Shown here: in pieces, positions 1 to 7,507 of the stretch | Layout of the letters: each line of letters begins with the position of its first letter | Numbering within the stretch: the stretch's first letter is position 1 | NCBI GenBank assembly: GCA_934645275.1 | Contig: CAKUDW010000024.1 | Span: 1-14,249 of the forward strand | From: an uncultured Clostridia bacterium | GTDB lineage: Bacteria > Bacillota_A > Clostridia > Christensenellales > Aristaeellaceae | Reading direction: 5' to 3' | Length of the DNA stretch: 14,249 nt | Notes under the pieces: generated by a model | What the model saw: only the letters and a program-made list of their open reading frames with translations | Databases searched by the model: none | Told to the model about the DNA's origin: nothing | Program-made: the position numbers and the translations under genes

Positions 1-503
1 AACGCGGCGGGCGTGGCATGGTTGATGTTGACGGAGGAGATCACGCCGATCTTCCAGCCCTTCTGGGAATGCAGCTTTTCGGCGATGGTTTCGAAGGAGG
101 TTGCGCCCGTCTCATCCACGTTGATCATGCCGGAATAGGTCTTGTGGCCGGTAGCGATGGACGTAGCTGTGGAGGCGGAATCCGGCGCGAAGCTGCATGA
201 GTCAAAGGTCACCGCGGATCCCGCCACCGGGAAGCTCATGAAATTCAGCGCCACAGGGCCGTCCAGCACCGCGCCGCCGCGGGTATCGTACTTCGTGCTC
301 GGCAGCGCGGCTTCCGCGTCGTCATCGGCCAGCGCGCCCAGATAGTCCGCTGCGGCCTGGAACTGAGGATAGCTCATGCCGTCGCCAATAAATAGGAACA
401 CGTATTTCGGAGCGGCTGCGGTTTCCTCCGCAAATACCGGCAGCGCGGTCAGGCACAGCAGGCAGATCAGCGCCATCGCGGCAATCTTTTGAATCTGTTT
501 CAT
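1..503 (-). CDS. Alkaline phosphatase, N-terminal part (cut by window edge)
   Basis: Secreted metal-dependent phosphomonoesterase that releases phosphate from organic phosphoesters outside the membrane. The 167 visible codons begin at an ATG preceded by a purine-rich GAGGGAGAAAG. Residues 1-25 form a Sec signal peptide (KQIQK, a hydrophobic run, then VFA before EE, a good signal peptidase I site). The mature part starts with KYVFLFIGDGMS, whose IGDGM holds the first metal-ligand Asp of the family. It continues to PDSASTATSIATGHKT, the alkaline phosphatase signature with the nucleophilic Ser after Asp, and then NHATPAA, which matches the conserved THATPAA-type segment. The C-terminus lies outside the window. 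The gene is divergent from the ABC import operon, so joint phosphate or organophosphate scavenging is likely. Family assignment is firm; substrate is not. No convincing promoter was found for it. Confidence 0.9.
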   Translation of the reverse strand, partial: MKQIQKIAAMALICLLCLTALPVFAEETAAAPKYVFLFIGDGMSYPQFQAAADYLGALADDDAEAALPSTKYDTRGGAVLDGPVALNFMSFPVAGSAVTFDSCSFAPDSASTATSIATGHKTYSGMINVDETGATSFETIAEKLHSQKGWKIGVISSVNINHATPAA

Positions 504-667
504 TTTCTCTTTCTCCCTCTCGCTTTCTTGCATATCGTTATACTTCCGGAGAATGCTCTCCATGCTTTCCCCCGGCGCATTCACGATAGCATGCCGCCGT
601 CAAGAGCGCATCCGCCGCGCTTCAAATCCCAGTCAAAGCCGGGTTAAGAAATGTGCATCCCTTTTTA

Positions 668-695
668 TTTACTTCGATTTGACATACATTTGAAA
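668..695 (+). promoter_or_regulatory. Candidate Pho-box-like triple repeat
   Basis: Three hexamers sit at exact 11-base steps: TTTACT (668-673), TTGACA (679-684) and TTGAAA (690-695). Bacillus-type PhoP boxes are TT(A/C/T)A(C/T)A-like hexamers repeated every 11 or so bases. The match is imperfect, and only three of the usual four repeats are seen. Position fits an activator site: they end about 30 bases upstream of a TATACT -10 candidate (727-732) that lacks a good -35 box. The location between an alkaline phosphatase and an organophosphorus-type transporter supports the idea. No PhoPR genes are in the window. Confidence 0.35.
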
Positions 696-705
696 TATGC
701 CGGAT

Positions 706-732
706 TTGCCTCTGACAGGCGCGCGCTATACT
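706..732 (+). promoter_or_regulatory. Weak promoter candidate for ABC import operon
   Basis: TATACT at 727-732 is a fair -10 box. The best upstream partner is TTGCCT at 706-711 with a short 15-base spacer, so the promoter looks activator-dependent. The better-looking TTGACA at 679-684 has no -10 box at a usable distance. Transcription would start near 739, about 35 bases before the ATPase gene. Confidence 0.3.
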
Positions 733-772
733 TTCCGATAAGATAAGAAGAAACGGCGATATACCCTGTTCG

Positions 773-1741
773 GTGGTGATATTTACGGAAATCCGGCTCA
801 AAAACATATCCAAGTCCTTCGGGCGCAAGATGGTGCTTCAACCCATGACGCTCACGCTGGCGGACGGCGCATTTACCACATTATTGGGGCCGTCCGGCTG
901 CGGCAAGACCACGCTGTTGCGCATGCTGGCAGGGTTGGAAACGCCGGACAGCGGCGAAATATACTTTGACGACACCTGCGTCTTTTCCCAGGCGCAGGGC
1001 ATAAATCTGCCGCCGGAAAGGCGCGCGCTGGGCTTCGTTTTTCAGGATTTTGCGCTCTGGCCACACATGACGGTGTTTGAAAACGTGGCCTTTGGGCTGC
1101 GCGCGTCCGGTAGGACGGCAAATCTGAAGGAAAGGGTGAGCGCGGCGTTAAAGGCGGTGCAACTTGGGGGTTTCGAGGGCCGGTATCCGCAACAGCTCTC
1201 CGGCGGCCAGCAGCAGCGCGTGGCCTTTGCGCGCGCCATCGTGATCGAGCCCAAGTGCATCCTCTTCGACGAGCCGCTCTCCGCGTTGGACGCGCTGCTG
1301 CGCGAGGAAATGCGCGCGGAGCTGAAGGCACTGACGGCGCGACTGGGCATCACGGCCGTGTTTGTGACCCACGACCAGATTGAAGCCATGAGCATGAGCG
1401 ATAAAATCGCCGTGCTCAACGGCGGCCGCGTCGAACAGTACGACACGCCTGAAAACGTATATGCCCATCCGGCCAGCGCTTTTGTAGCGCGCTTTGTGGG
1501 CGCTTCAAACTGGCTGGATCAGGCGCACATGTTCCGCCCGGAGCGCGCTTCGCTGCGCGCCGCGCCGGGCGCGCAGGAATTTATCGCCACGGTGTGCGGC
1601 GCACAGTTTCTGGGCGGCGCGTGGCAGCTGCTGCTGCGCTGCGAATCGGAGGACTGGCGCATGTCCTCGAACCGGCCGCTGGCTCCGGGAACGCAGGTTC
1701 CCGTTTACATAAATAAAGAAGCGATTCTGACGCTGCACTGA
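773..1741 (+). CDS. ABC importer ATP-binding protein (organophosphonate/iron-type family)
   Basis: Cytoplasmic ATPase that powers the importer formed with the next two genes. All nucleotide-binding motifs are intact in the 322 residues: Walker A GPSGCGKT (39-46), Q-loop Gln91 in FVFQD, signature LSGGQQQR (142-149), Walker B ILFDEP (163-168) with D-loop SALD (170-173), and switch His200 in VTHD. After about residue 240 a shorter regulatory, TOBE-like part follows (MFRPE, then GTQVPVYI near the end). This is the layout of the 2-aminoethylphosphonate, iron(III) and sulfate ATPase families. The start is uncertain: GTG codons at 773 and 776 are both possible and no strong Shine-Dalgarno lies close by. 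The gap to the binding-protein gene is 25 bases, so they are cotranscribed. Substrate cannot be read from the ATPase. Confidence 0.92.
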   Translation: MVIFTEIRLKNISKSFGRKMVLQPMTLTLADGAFTTLLGPSGCGKTTLLRMLAGLETPDSGEIYFDDTCVFSQAQGINLPPERRALGFVFQDFALWPHMTVFENVAFGLRASGRTANLKERVSAALKAVQLGGFEGRYPQQLSGGQQQRVAFARAIVIEPKCILFDEPLSALDALLREEMRAELKALTARLGITAVFVTHDQIEAMSMSDKIAVLNGGRVEQYDTPENVYAHPASAFVARFVGASNWLDQAHMFRPERASLRAAPGAQEFIATVCGAQFLGGAWQLLLRCESEDWRMSSNRPLAPGTQVPVYINKEAILTLH

Positions 1742-1766
1742 ATAAACGAAAGCGAGGTTTTCACAA

Positions 1767-2759
1767 ATGAAGCATTCTATCAGACAGTTTAACCTTTTCA
1801 CGAAGCGCATCTTTGCCGTGCTGCTGGCGCTGGCGCTGATGGCGGGCTGCGGCGCGCTGGCTGAGGGCAAGGTCACGGTATACATGCCCTCTCCGGCAGG
1901 GCTGGCCGACAAGCTGGCCGAGGGCTTTACCGCCGCCACCGGCATCGCGGTGGACAGCTTCCAGGGCACCACGGGTGAAATTCTGGCGCGGCTTGAGGCT
2001 GAGGAAGCCAATCCCATCGCGGATGTGGTAATCCTTGCCTCTTGGTCGGACGGACTTTCGATGAAAGCCTCCGACAAGCTGGAAAGCTACGTACCCGCGA
2101 ACGCGGACAAAATCGTGCCCGGCTGGATCGACGCGGACAACACGCTCTTCGGTTACAGCGCTTCCGCCGTGGGCGTAATCTACAACACCTCGGTTATCGG
2201 CGAAATGAGCGGCGACTGGGCAGATCTGGCCGATGAGAAGTATCGCGACCTGCTGGCCATTCCGGATCCAGAAAAATCCGGCGCATGCAAGGATTTTGTG
2301 GCGGGCTTCGTGAACGCCTATGGCTGGGACGCCTTCGAGGGCATGGCCGCGAACGGCATGATCGTGCCCGGCGCGAACAAGGCGGCGCTGGAGGCCGTGA
2401 CCACCGGCGAGGTGGGCGCGCTGGTAGCGGGCGTGGATTACAACGCCTATTCTTCCATGGCCAAGGGCGAGCCGCTGGAAATTTACTATCCCGACAGCGG
2501 CACGGTGGTCAATCCGCGTCCGGCCATGATTCTCAAGACCGCGCCCAACATGGAAAACGCGAAGGCGTTTGTGGATTACCTGTTCTCGGATGAGGCGCAG
2601 CAGCTAGTGGCACAGGCCTATCTGCTGCCCGGCCGCAGCGATGTGAAGTGCGACAACCGCACCAATCTTGAGGACATTCCGCAAATCGAGTGCGACTGGG
2701 AAGCCATGATGTCCATCGCCTCCGAAGCCGCGGCGCACCTGAACGAACTTTGCAAATAA
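1767..2759 (+). CDS. ABC importer solute-binding lipoprotein
   Basis: Extracytoplasmic receptor of the importer, 330 residues, start set by GAGG nine bases upstream. Basic residues (KHSIRQFNLFTKR) precede a hydrophobic stretch ending LMAGC, a usable lipobox with Cys28 as anchor. ALA-E at 30-33 is an alternative signal peptidase I site. The mature chain has the periplasmic binding protein type II pattern of the iron(III)/2-aminoethylphosphonate group: VTVYMPSP at the start, GTTGEILARLEAE, IADVVILASW, a hinge GYSASAVGVIYN, then NPRPAMILKTAPN and AKAFVDYLFSDEAQQL. Ligand is unresolved. The adjacent phosphatase and hydrolase point to an organophosphorus compound, while Tyr-rich segments (VDYNAYSS, IYYPDS) would also suit iron. 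Confidence 0.88.
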   Translation: MKHSIRQFNLFTKRIFAVLLALALMAGCGALAEGKVTVYMPSPAGLADKLAEGFTAATGIAVDSFQGTTGEILARLEAEEANPIADVVILASWSDGLSMKASDKLESYVPANADKIVPGWIDADNTLFGYSASAVGVIYNTSVIGEMSGDWADLADEKYRDLLAIPDPEKSGACKDFVAGFVNAYGWDAFEGMAANGMIVPGANKAALEAVTTGEVGALVAGVDYNAYSSMAKGEPLEIYYPDSGTVVNPRPAMILKTAPNMENAKAFVDYLFSDEAQQLVAQAYLLPGRSDVKCDNRTNLEDIPQIECDWEAMMSIASEAAAHLNELCK

Positions 2760-2772
2760 AGAAGGGCTGTAA

Positions 2773-5535
2773 ATGAAGCGGACAAACGGTTCAAAGCGGC
2801 GCGTATCCCTCGCGGTTCTGGCGGTCATACTGCTGGTATTGATCGTCTGCCCGCTGATTTCAGTATTTGCCAGGGCGGTCATCAGAGATGGCCGCCCTGA
2901 CCTTGCCGCCGCGTGGGCTGCGCTGTGCGAGGACGACAACCTGCGCATGATCGGCAATTCTCTGCTGCTGGGCGCGCTGGTCGTACTGACCTCCTCGTTG
3001 ATCGCCGCCCCGCTGGCGTACCTGTTTTCGCGCACGCGCCTTGCGCGGCACAAATTTTTCGACATTCTGTTCATGATTCCGTTCATGACGCCGCCCTACA
3101 TCGCGTCCATGGGCTGGATACTGTTCATGCAGAAGCGGGGCCTGCTCCAGCAGCTGGTTCCAGCTGCGGCGGGCTGCGAAAAGCACTTCTTTTCGTTGGC
3201 GGGGCTGGTGCTGGTGATGAGTCTGCACGTGTTTCCGTTCATGCTCACAATGCTGAAAAACGCCATGCTGAATCTGCCGGCGAGTTTAGAAGAAGCCGCC
3301 GCAACATTCGGCGCCGGGTTCGGAAGGCGGTTGCGAAAGGTATTTCTACCGCTGCTGAGCGGCAATTACGCCATCGGCGCGCTGCTGGTGTTTGTAAAGA
3401 CCATTTCAGAATACGGCACGCCCGCCACGCTGGGCCGGCGCATCGGCTTCGACGTGTTCACCACGCAGATTCACCGCTACGCGACCATATCGCCTATCGA
3501 TTTCGGCAAGTCTGCCACGCTCGCATCGGTGCTGGTGGGCATATGCATGCTGCTGTGGCTGCTGCAAAATGAAATTACCCGGCGCAGAACCTATCATCTC
3601 GTCGGCGGTAAGGGGCAGCGCGGCGCGTGCGTGCGCCTGTCGCGCCCGGCGACCGTGCTGGCATGGTGCTATGTGGTGCTGGTGTTGCTCGTAGCGGTGG
3701 GCGTGCCGTACTTTTCCATCATTTCCACCTCGCTGATCAAGCTGCGCGGCTATGGCCTAGCTGCGGGCAACTTCACGCTGGCGCATTATGTGGAACTCTT
3801 CACCGAAAACACTCGAGGCATTCAGGCACTGAAGAACAGCCTGACGCTGGCCGTCACTTCGGCCAGCCTGTGCGCCGTGCTGGGCACGTTGTTGGCAACG
3901 ACCGTGCGCAAGAGTCGTTCGCGCGCCGCAAAAGTAGTCGAGGCTGCGGGCATGCTGCCGGAAATGCTGCCCGGCATCGTGCTGGTCATCGGCGTAATGC
4001 TATTCTGGAACCGCCTCTATCGCTTCATTCCGCTGTACAACACGATGGGCGTCATGGTCGTGGCCTATGTGACGCTGTTTCTGCCCTACACCATTCAGTA
4101 TGTCTCCTCGGCCTACACGCAGATCAGCGACAGCCTCACGGCGGCGGCGCAGGTGTTTGGCGGCTCGCCGGCATATGTGTTCCGGCGCGTCACGCTGCCG
4201 CTGCTCTCGCGCGGCGTGCTCTCCGGATGGATGATGACCTTCATCATCGCCTTCCGCGAACTGGTAACGGCCAGCCTGATCGCGCCGCCGAACGTGCTGG
4301 TGGTATCTACCTATATCGTGCGCGAATTTGAACAGGGCAGCGTATCCGTCGGCATGGCGATGGCCGTGCTCTGCGTGCTGCTGACCACCACGGCGCTGAT
4401 TCTGCTGAATCTGGCCGTCGACAGAAGGAAGGGGGAACGTTTGAAGCTGCATATTGCCGGCGGCTGCGGCGAGCATGGCCGCAACTGCTTTCGTGTGGAA
4501 ACCGCCAGCCAGAGTTTTCTGGTGGATTGCGGCGTGATGGCCGCGGCGCAGGATCCCTGGCCGCGCCTGTCGCCCGAAACCGTGCCGGAACTAAAGGCGG
4601 TGTTCCTGACGCATTCGCACGCCGACCACAGCGGCGCGCTGAATCACCTGGCCGAGCTGGGCTTCCGCGGACTGGTGATTGCCTCCAGGCCGACGCTCGC
4701 GCAGCTGCGATTGCCCGGCCTGCGCACGCTGCCGCTGGAATCGCTCTGCCCGGATGGCGCGGGCATGTTCAATCGCGCTCACGTGCAATGGGGGCGCAGC
4801 GGGCACTGTCCCGGCAGCGTCTGGTACCGTTTCGAGGAAGATGGTAGCATCCTCTTTTCCGGCGATTACACCGAAAATACACAGGTGTTTGCCTGCGATC
4901 CCATTCGCGGCATGCAGGCGCAGTTGGCGGTAATCGACTGCGCTTACGGCCGTGACGATATTGGCTATGAGGCGGCCTGCGACACTCTGACGCACGAAAT
5001 TCTGCGATTGCAGCGCTACAACGGCTGCCTGTTCTTCCCCGTACCCTGCTACGGCCGCGGCGAAGAATTGCTCTGCCTGCTGCGCGCGCGCGGCCTGTTC
5101 TGCCGCTATCTGGGCGACGCGCACTTTGTGGCGCACATCGAGCAGGCCCGGCACGCGCCCTTTTGGTATCAGCGGCAAAACGCGCCCGTGGCCTCGCTGG
5201 AAACGGGTCTGCCACCTGAGCGGGAGGGCCGCACGACCGCCGTGTTCATCAGTGATCCGCAGCTGCGCCGTCCCGCCGCGCTCCGAATGGCGCAGGAGCT
5301 GCTCGTCCGCGGCGCGCATGGCATACTCACCGGCACCGTAGAAGCGGATGCACCTGCCGCTGACCTGCTGGCGCGGGGGAATCTCTCCGTATCCCGCTAC
5401 CCCGTACACCTGAACCACGCGCAGTATCTGCGCCTCTGCGCTGAAAACAGCTTTGCTGAAAGCATTCCCTACCACAGTGCCGATTTTCCCGCACCGCCAG
5501 ACTGCCTACAAGGCCCGACTGGCGCCCTGAAATAA
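2773..5535 (+). CDS. Fused double ABC permease in frame with MBL/beta-CASP-like hydrolase
   Basis: A 920-residue frame with two parts; GAAGGG lies seven bases before the ATG. Residues 1-556 are an importer permease made of two homologous halves, about twelve membrane segments in all. Each half has an EAA loop for the ATPase: SLEEAAATFGAG from about 171 and DSLTAAAQVFGGS from about 453, both followed by LPLL. This is the fused layout of iron(III) and 2-aminoethylphosphonate permeases. From 557 (LKLHIAGGCGEHGRNCF) a soluble metallohydrolase begins: Asp585 in LVDCG, HSHADH (614-619), His678 in GHCPGS, Asp698 in FSGDY, then CYGRGEELL (759-767), ILTGT and VHLNHAQY, which resemble beta-CASP elements of the RNase J group. 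Codon 557 is TTG preceded by AAGGAAGGGGG, so the hydrolase may also, or only, be made as a separate protein of about 364 residues. The hydrolase substrate is unknown. Confidence 0.85.
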   Translation: MKRTNGSKRRVSLAVLAVILLVLIVCPLISVFARAVIRDGRPDLAAAWAALCEDDNLRMIGNSLLLGALVVLTSSLIAAPLAYLFSRTRLARHKFFDILFMIPFMTPPYIASMGWILFMQKRGLLQQLVPAAAGCEKHFFSLAGLVLVMSLHVFPFMLTMLKNAMLNLPASLEEAAATFGAGFGRRLRKVFLPLLSGNYAIGALLVFVKTISEYGTPATLGRRIGFDVFTTQIHRYATISPIDFGKSATLASVLVGICMLLWLLQNEITRRRTYHLVGGKGQRGACVRLSRPATVLAWCYVVLVLLVAVGVPYFSIISTSLIKLRGYGLAAGNFTLAHYVELFTENTRGIQALKNSLTLAVTSASLCAVLGTLLATTVRKSRSRAAKVVEAAGMLPEMLPGIVLVIGVMLFWNRLYRFIPLYNTMGVMVVAYVTLFLPYTIQYVSSAYTQISDSLTAAAQVFGGSPAYVFRRVTLPLLSRGVLSGWMMTFIIAFRELVTASLIAPPNVLVVSTYIVREFEQGSVSVGMAMAVLCVLLTTTALILLNLAVDRRKGERLKLHIAGGCGEHGRNCFRVETASQSFLVDCGVMAAAQDPWPRLSPETVPELKAVFLTHSHADHSGALNHLAELGFRGLVIASRPTLAQLRLPGLRTLPLESLCPDGAGMFNRAHVQWGRSGHCPGSVWYRFEEDGSILFSGDYTENTQVFACDPIRGMQAQLAVIDCAYGRDDIGYEAACDTLTHEILRLQRYNGCLFFPVPCYGRGEELLCLLRARGLFCRYLGDAHFVAHIEQARHAPFWYQRQNAPVASLETGLPPEREGRTTAVFISDPQLRRPAALRMAQELLVRGAHGILTGTVEADAPAADLLARGNLSVSRYPVHLNHAQYLRLCAENSFAESIPYHSADFPAPPDCLQGPTGALK
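4425..4443 (+). promoter_or_regulatory. Internal ribosome binding site and TTG start at permease/hydrolase junction
   Basis: AAGGAAGGGGG (4425-4435) lies five bases before TTG (4441-4443). The TTG opens LKLHIAGGCGEHGRNCF, exactly where a stand-alone metallo-beta-lactamase fold would begin. It sits in the same frame as the upstream permease, with no stop between. It can be read as an old gene boundary whose stop was lost, or as a site that yields free hydrolase besides the fusion. Which occurs cannot be decided from sequence. Confidence 0.55.
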
Positions 5536-5539
5536 CGAT

Positions 5540-5602
5540 AGCAGGCCCCCTGCGCCGGACATGGTTCCGGCGTCAGGGGGCCTGCTGTATCTCCATTTTT
5601 TA
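5540..5602 (+). terminator. Strong intrinsic terminator after ABC operon
   Basis: A stem of about 20 pairs (AGCAGGCCCCCTG then CGCCGGA, loop CATGGT, and the complement with one bulged A) spans 5540-5586 and is followed by ATTTTTTATTTG. It begins five bases after the stop codon. It lies between convergent genes and may also slow transcription from argH, although the T-run on that side (ATCGTTATTTC) is weak. Confidence 0.88.
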
Positions 5603-6970
5603 TTTGATTTTTTCCAGCGCCAGCGCAATCTGTTCCTGCACGCGCTCGGGCGCGGGGCTGCCGGGCAGGTTTCGGCCGCGCACACAGTTGAGCAGGTCGA
5701 TGGCAGCGTACACGTCCTCATCAAACGCGGGGCAGAGCGCGCGGTATTCCTCAATGGGCAGCTTATCCAGCGTCGTACCCAGCGCGATACAGCGGTTCAC
5801 CAGCTGGCCGGTTACACAATACGCGTCGCGGAAGGGCACGCCCTTCTTGGCCAGATAGTCGGCCGCGTCGGTGGCGTTGATGAAGCCGCCCAGCGCCGCC
5901 TGCTTCATCTTCTCCGGATGGAACGTCGCCGTGCGCAGCATCGGCGCGAGTACCTCCAGCGACAGCGCGGCCGTATCCAGCGCGTCGAAGGCGGCCTCCT
6001 TGTCCTCCTGCATATCCTTGTTGTAGGCCAGCGGCAGCGCCTTCATGGCCGTCAGCAGACCCATCAGGTCGCCATAGACGCGGCCCGTCTTGCCGCGCAC
6101 CAGCTCGGTGATATCCGGATTCTTCTTCTGCGGCATAATGGACGAGCCAGTGGAGAAAGCGTCCGACAGGGTGACGAAGCCGAATTCCCAGCTGCACCAG
6201 ATGCAGATTTCCTCGCTGAAGCGCGACAGGTGCATCATCATGATAGACAGGTCGGACAGCAGTTCCAGCACGAAATCGCGATCGGACACGCCGTCCAGCG
6301 AATTCATGCAGATGCCGTTCATGCCCAGCTCCTCGGCCACCATTTCGCGGTTGATGGGATGCGTAGTGCCCGCCAGCGCGCCGCAGCCCAGCGGCGAAAC
6401 CAGCGTGCGCGCCCGGCAGTCCGTCATGCGGTCGATATCGCGCAGCAGCATCTGCGCGTAGGCCATCAGATAGTGCGCCAGCGTAACCGGCTGCGCGCGC
6501 TGCAGGTGCGTATAGCCCGGCATCACGGTTTCCAGATGCGCCTTCGCCGTTTCGCAGATGGCCAGTATAAAGTCCTTCGCCAAGGCGGTGATCTGCTCGA
6601 TCTCATCGGCCAGATACAGCCGCACATCCAGCGCCACCTGATCGTTGCGGCTGCGCGCAGTGTGCAGCTTCTTGCCCGCATCGCCGATGCGCTTCGTCAG
6701 CTCGGCCTCCACAAAGGTATGAATGTCCTCGCTGCCCATGTCAATTTCCAGCGCGCCCGATTCCAGATCGGAGAGCATATTCCGAAGCCCCGAAACGATG
6801 GCCTCCGCGTCCGCCTGTGGAATCACGCCGCTCGCACCCAGCATCTTCGCGTGCGCCATGGAGCCGCGAATATCCTGGCGATACATGCGCGAATCAAAAC
6901 CGATAGAAGCGTTCAACTCGTTCAGCCGATCGTCTACCTGTCCCTGAAGCCTGCCTGCCCAAAGTTTCAT
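5600..6970 (-). CDS. argH: Argininosuccinate lyase
   Basis: Cytoplasmic lyase that splits argininosuccinate into arginine and fumarate, the last step of arginine synthesis. The 456 residues match the usual family length. The protein begins MKLWAGRLQGQ, typical for ArgH, and the fumarase/aspartase superfamily signature GSSIMPQKKNPD is present. Also visible are HTARSRNDQVALDVRLY and the catalytic-region PGYTHLQRAQP. A longer reading frame exists upstream, but AGGAGGAAG eight bases before this ATG fixes the start. argG lies 537 bases upstream on the same strand. A possible own promoter is TTGCGG (7036-7041) with 17-base spacing to TATTCT (7013-7018), whose -35 box would fall inside the palindrome at 7028-7052. 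Confidence 0.97.
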   Translation of the reverse strand: MKLWAGRLQGQVDDRLNELNASIGFDSRMYRQDIRGSMAHAKMLGASGVIPQADAEAIVSGLRNMLSDLESGALEIDMGSEDIHTFVEAELTKRIGDAGKKLHTARSRNDQVALDVRLYLADEIEQITALAKDFILAICETAKAHLETVMPGYTHLQRAQPVTLAHYLMAYAQMLLRDIDRMTDCRARTLVSPLGCGALAGTTHPINREMVAEELGMNGICMNSLDGVSDRDFVLELLSDLSIMMMHLSRFSEEICIWCSWEFGFVTLSDAFSTGSSIMPQKKNPDITELVRGKTGRVYGDLMGLLTAMKALPLAYNKDMQEDKEAAFDALDTAALSLEVLAPMLRTATFHPEKMKQAALGGFINATDAADYLAKKGVPFRDAYCVTGQLVNRCIALGTTLDKLPIEEYRALCPAFDEDVYAAIDLLNCVRGRNLPGSPAPERVQEQIALALEKIK

Positions 6971-7027
6971 GAGGTCTTCCTCCTCCGAATCCAAATCAAT
7001 ACTATAGCTATAAGAATACCAAAAATC

Positions 7028-7068
7028 ATGGGCGACCGCAAGGGTCGCCCATACCAAATTGTCAAAAA
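7028..7068 (+). repeat. Palindromic repeat unit, copy 1
   Basis: The first 24 bases, with the ATGGGCGACC/GGTCGCCCAT hairpin, are identical to copy 2. The next 17 bases match except for five transitions. The CAAATTGTCAAAA tail folds back into the 7054-7084 hairpin, which copy 2 has lost. Confidence 0.85.
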
Positions 7069-7310
7069 GGTTTTGACAATTTGGTGGACGGGGAAGCAAG
7101 CTCCCCCGCCACTGCCACCCTCACCAGTTTTTGCTGAAATCCTTCAGATTTCCGGGCGCAAAAACTGTAAGAAAACGATTTTCACTCTGGAAAATGGAAT
7201 TTTCCGCCGCAAAAAATCGCCCCGTGTCCACCGTACACGCCGCTGGGCACGACTGGAAGTTCGAGAGGGCTTCGACCCTCTCGAGCTCTCCTGGGTTTTT
7301 CGACAGACTA

Positions 7311-7351
7311 ATGGGCGACCGCAAGGGTCGCCCACATCAGATTGTTGAAAA
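7311..7351 (+). repeat. Palindromic repeat unit, copy 2
   Basis: Same orientation as copy 1, 283 bases away. The hairpin core is intact, although its outermost pair is changed (CCCACA instead of CCCATA). The downstream tail CAGATTGTTGAAAAAG is diverged, so this copy looks older or less constrained. Confidence 0.85.
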
Positions 7352-7507
7352 AGCCGGCGCGGAACTACCTGTAAAATCAAATTCAGCGACGTGAGCGGTG
7401 AAAAGCCAATTCTACCAGTCTGGATTCCGCCCGGAGGTTTATGAGAATTTCCAGAACCCGCATTTTTCTCAAATCGACAAAACCGTCGGATTTTGGAAAG
7501 AATGCCA

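Larger units (their letters stand above)
6971..7507. repeat. Palindrome-rich intergenic mosaic between argG and argH
   Basis: No credible gene here. The stretch holds at least six hairpin-forming units: 7028-7052 (10-base arms ATGGGCGACC/GGTCGCCCAT), 7054-7084 (14-base arms CCAAATTGTCAAAA with loop AGG), about 7090-7108 (GGGGA/TCCCC), 7125-7166 (arms CAGTTTTTGC/GCAAAAACTG around an inner GAAATC/GATTTC), 7189-7205 (GGAAAAT/ATTTTCC) and 7261-7284 (TCGAGAGGG/CCCTCTCGA). The first unit recurs at 7311-7335. From about 7385 to 7507 only a weak CGAC/GTCG hairpin is seen, and no good terminator for argG. The layout resembles dispersed palindromic (REP or MITE-like) repeats. Confidence 0.75.

Noticed and set aside
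679..684. TTGACA as the -35 box of the ABC operon
   Set aside because: No acceptable -10 box at 15-19 bases. It is better explained as one unit of the 11-base repeat series.
7261..7300. TCGAGAGGG hairpin followed by GGGTTTTT as an intrinsic terminator on the plus strand
   Set aside because: No plus-strand gene ends nearby, and the T-run is too far (more than ten bases) from the stem.
5561..7348. Long plus-strand frame of 595 codons opposite argH
   Set aside because: It is antisense to argH, whose motifs, length and ribosome site are all correct. The product is rich in Arg, Gln and His, as expected from GC-rich antisense reading, and no domain is recognisable.
6971..7400. CRISPR array
   Set aside because: Only two copies of one unit, 283 bases apart, with the other palindromes unrelated in sequence. 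There is no regular repeat-spacer pattern and no cas gene.
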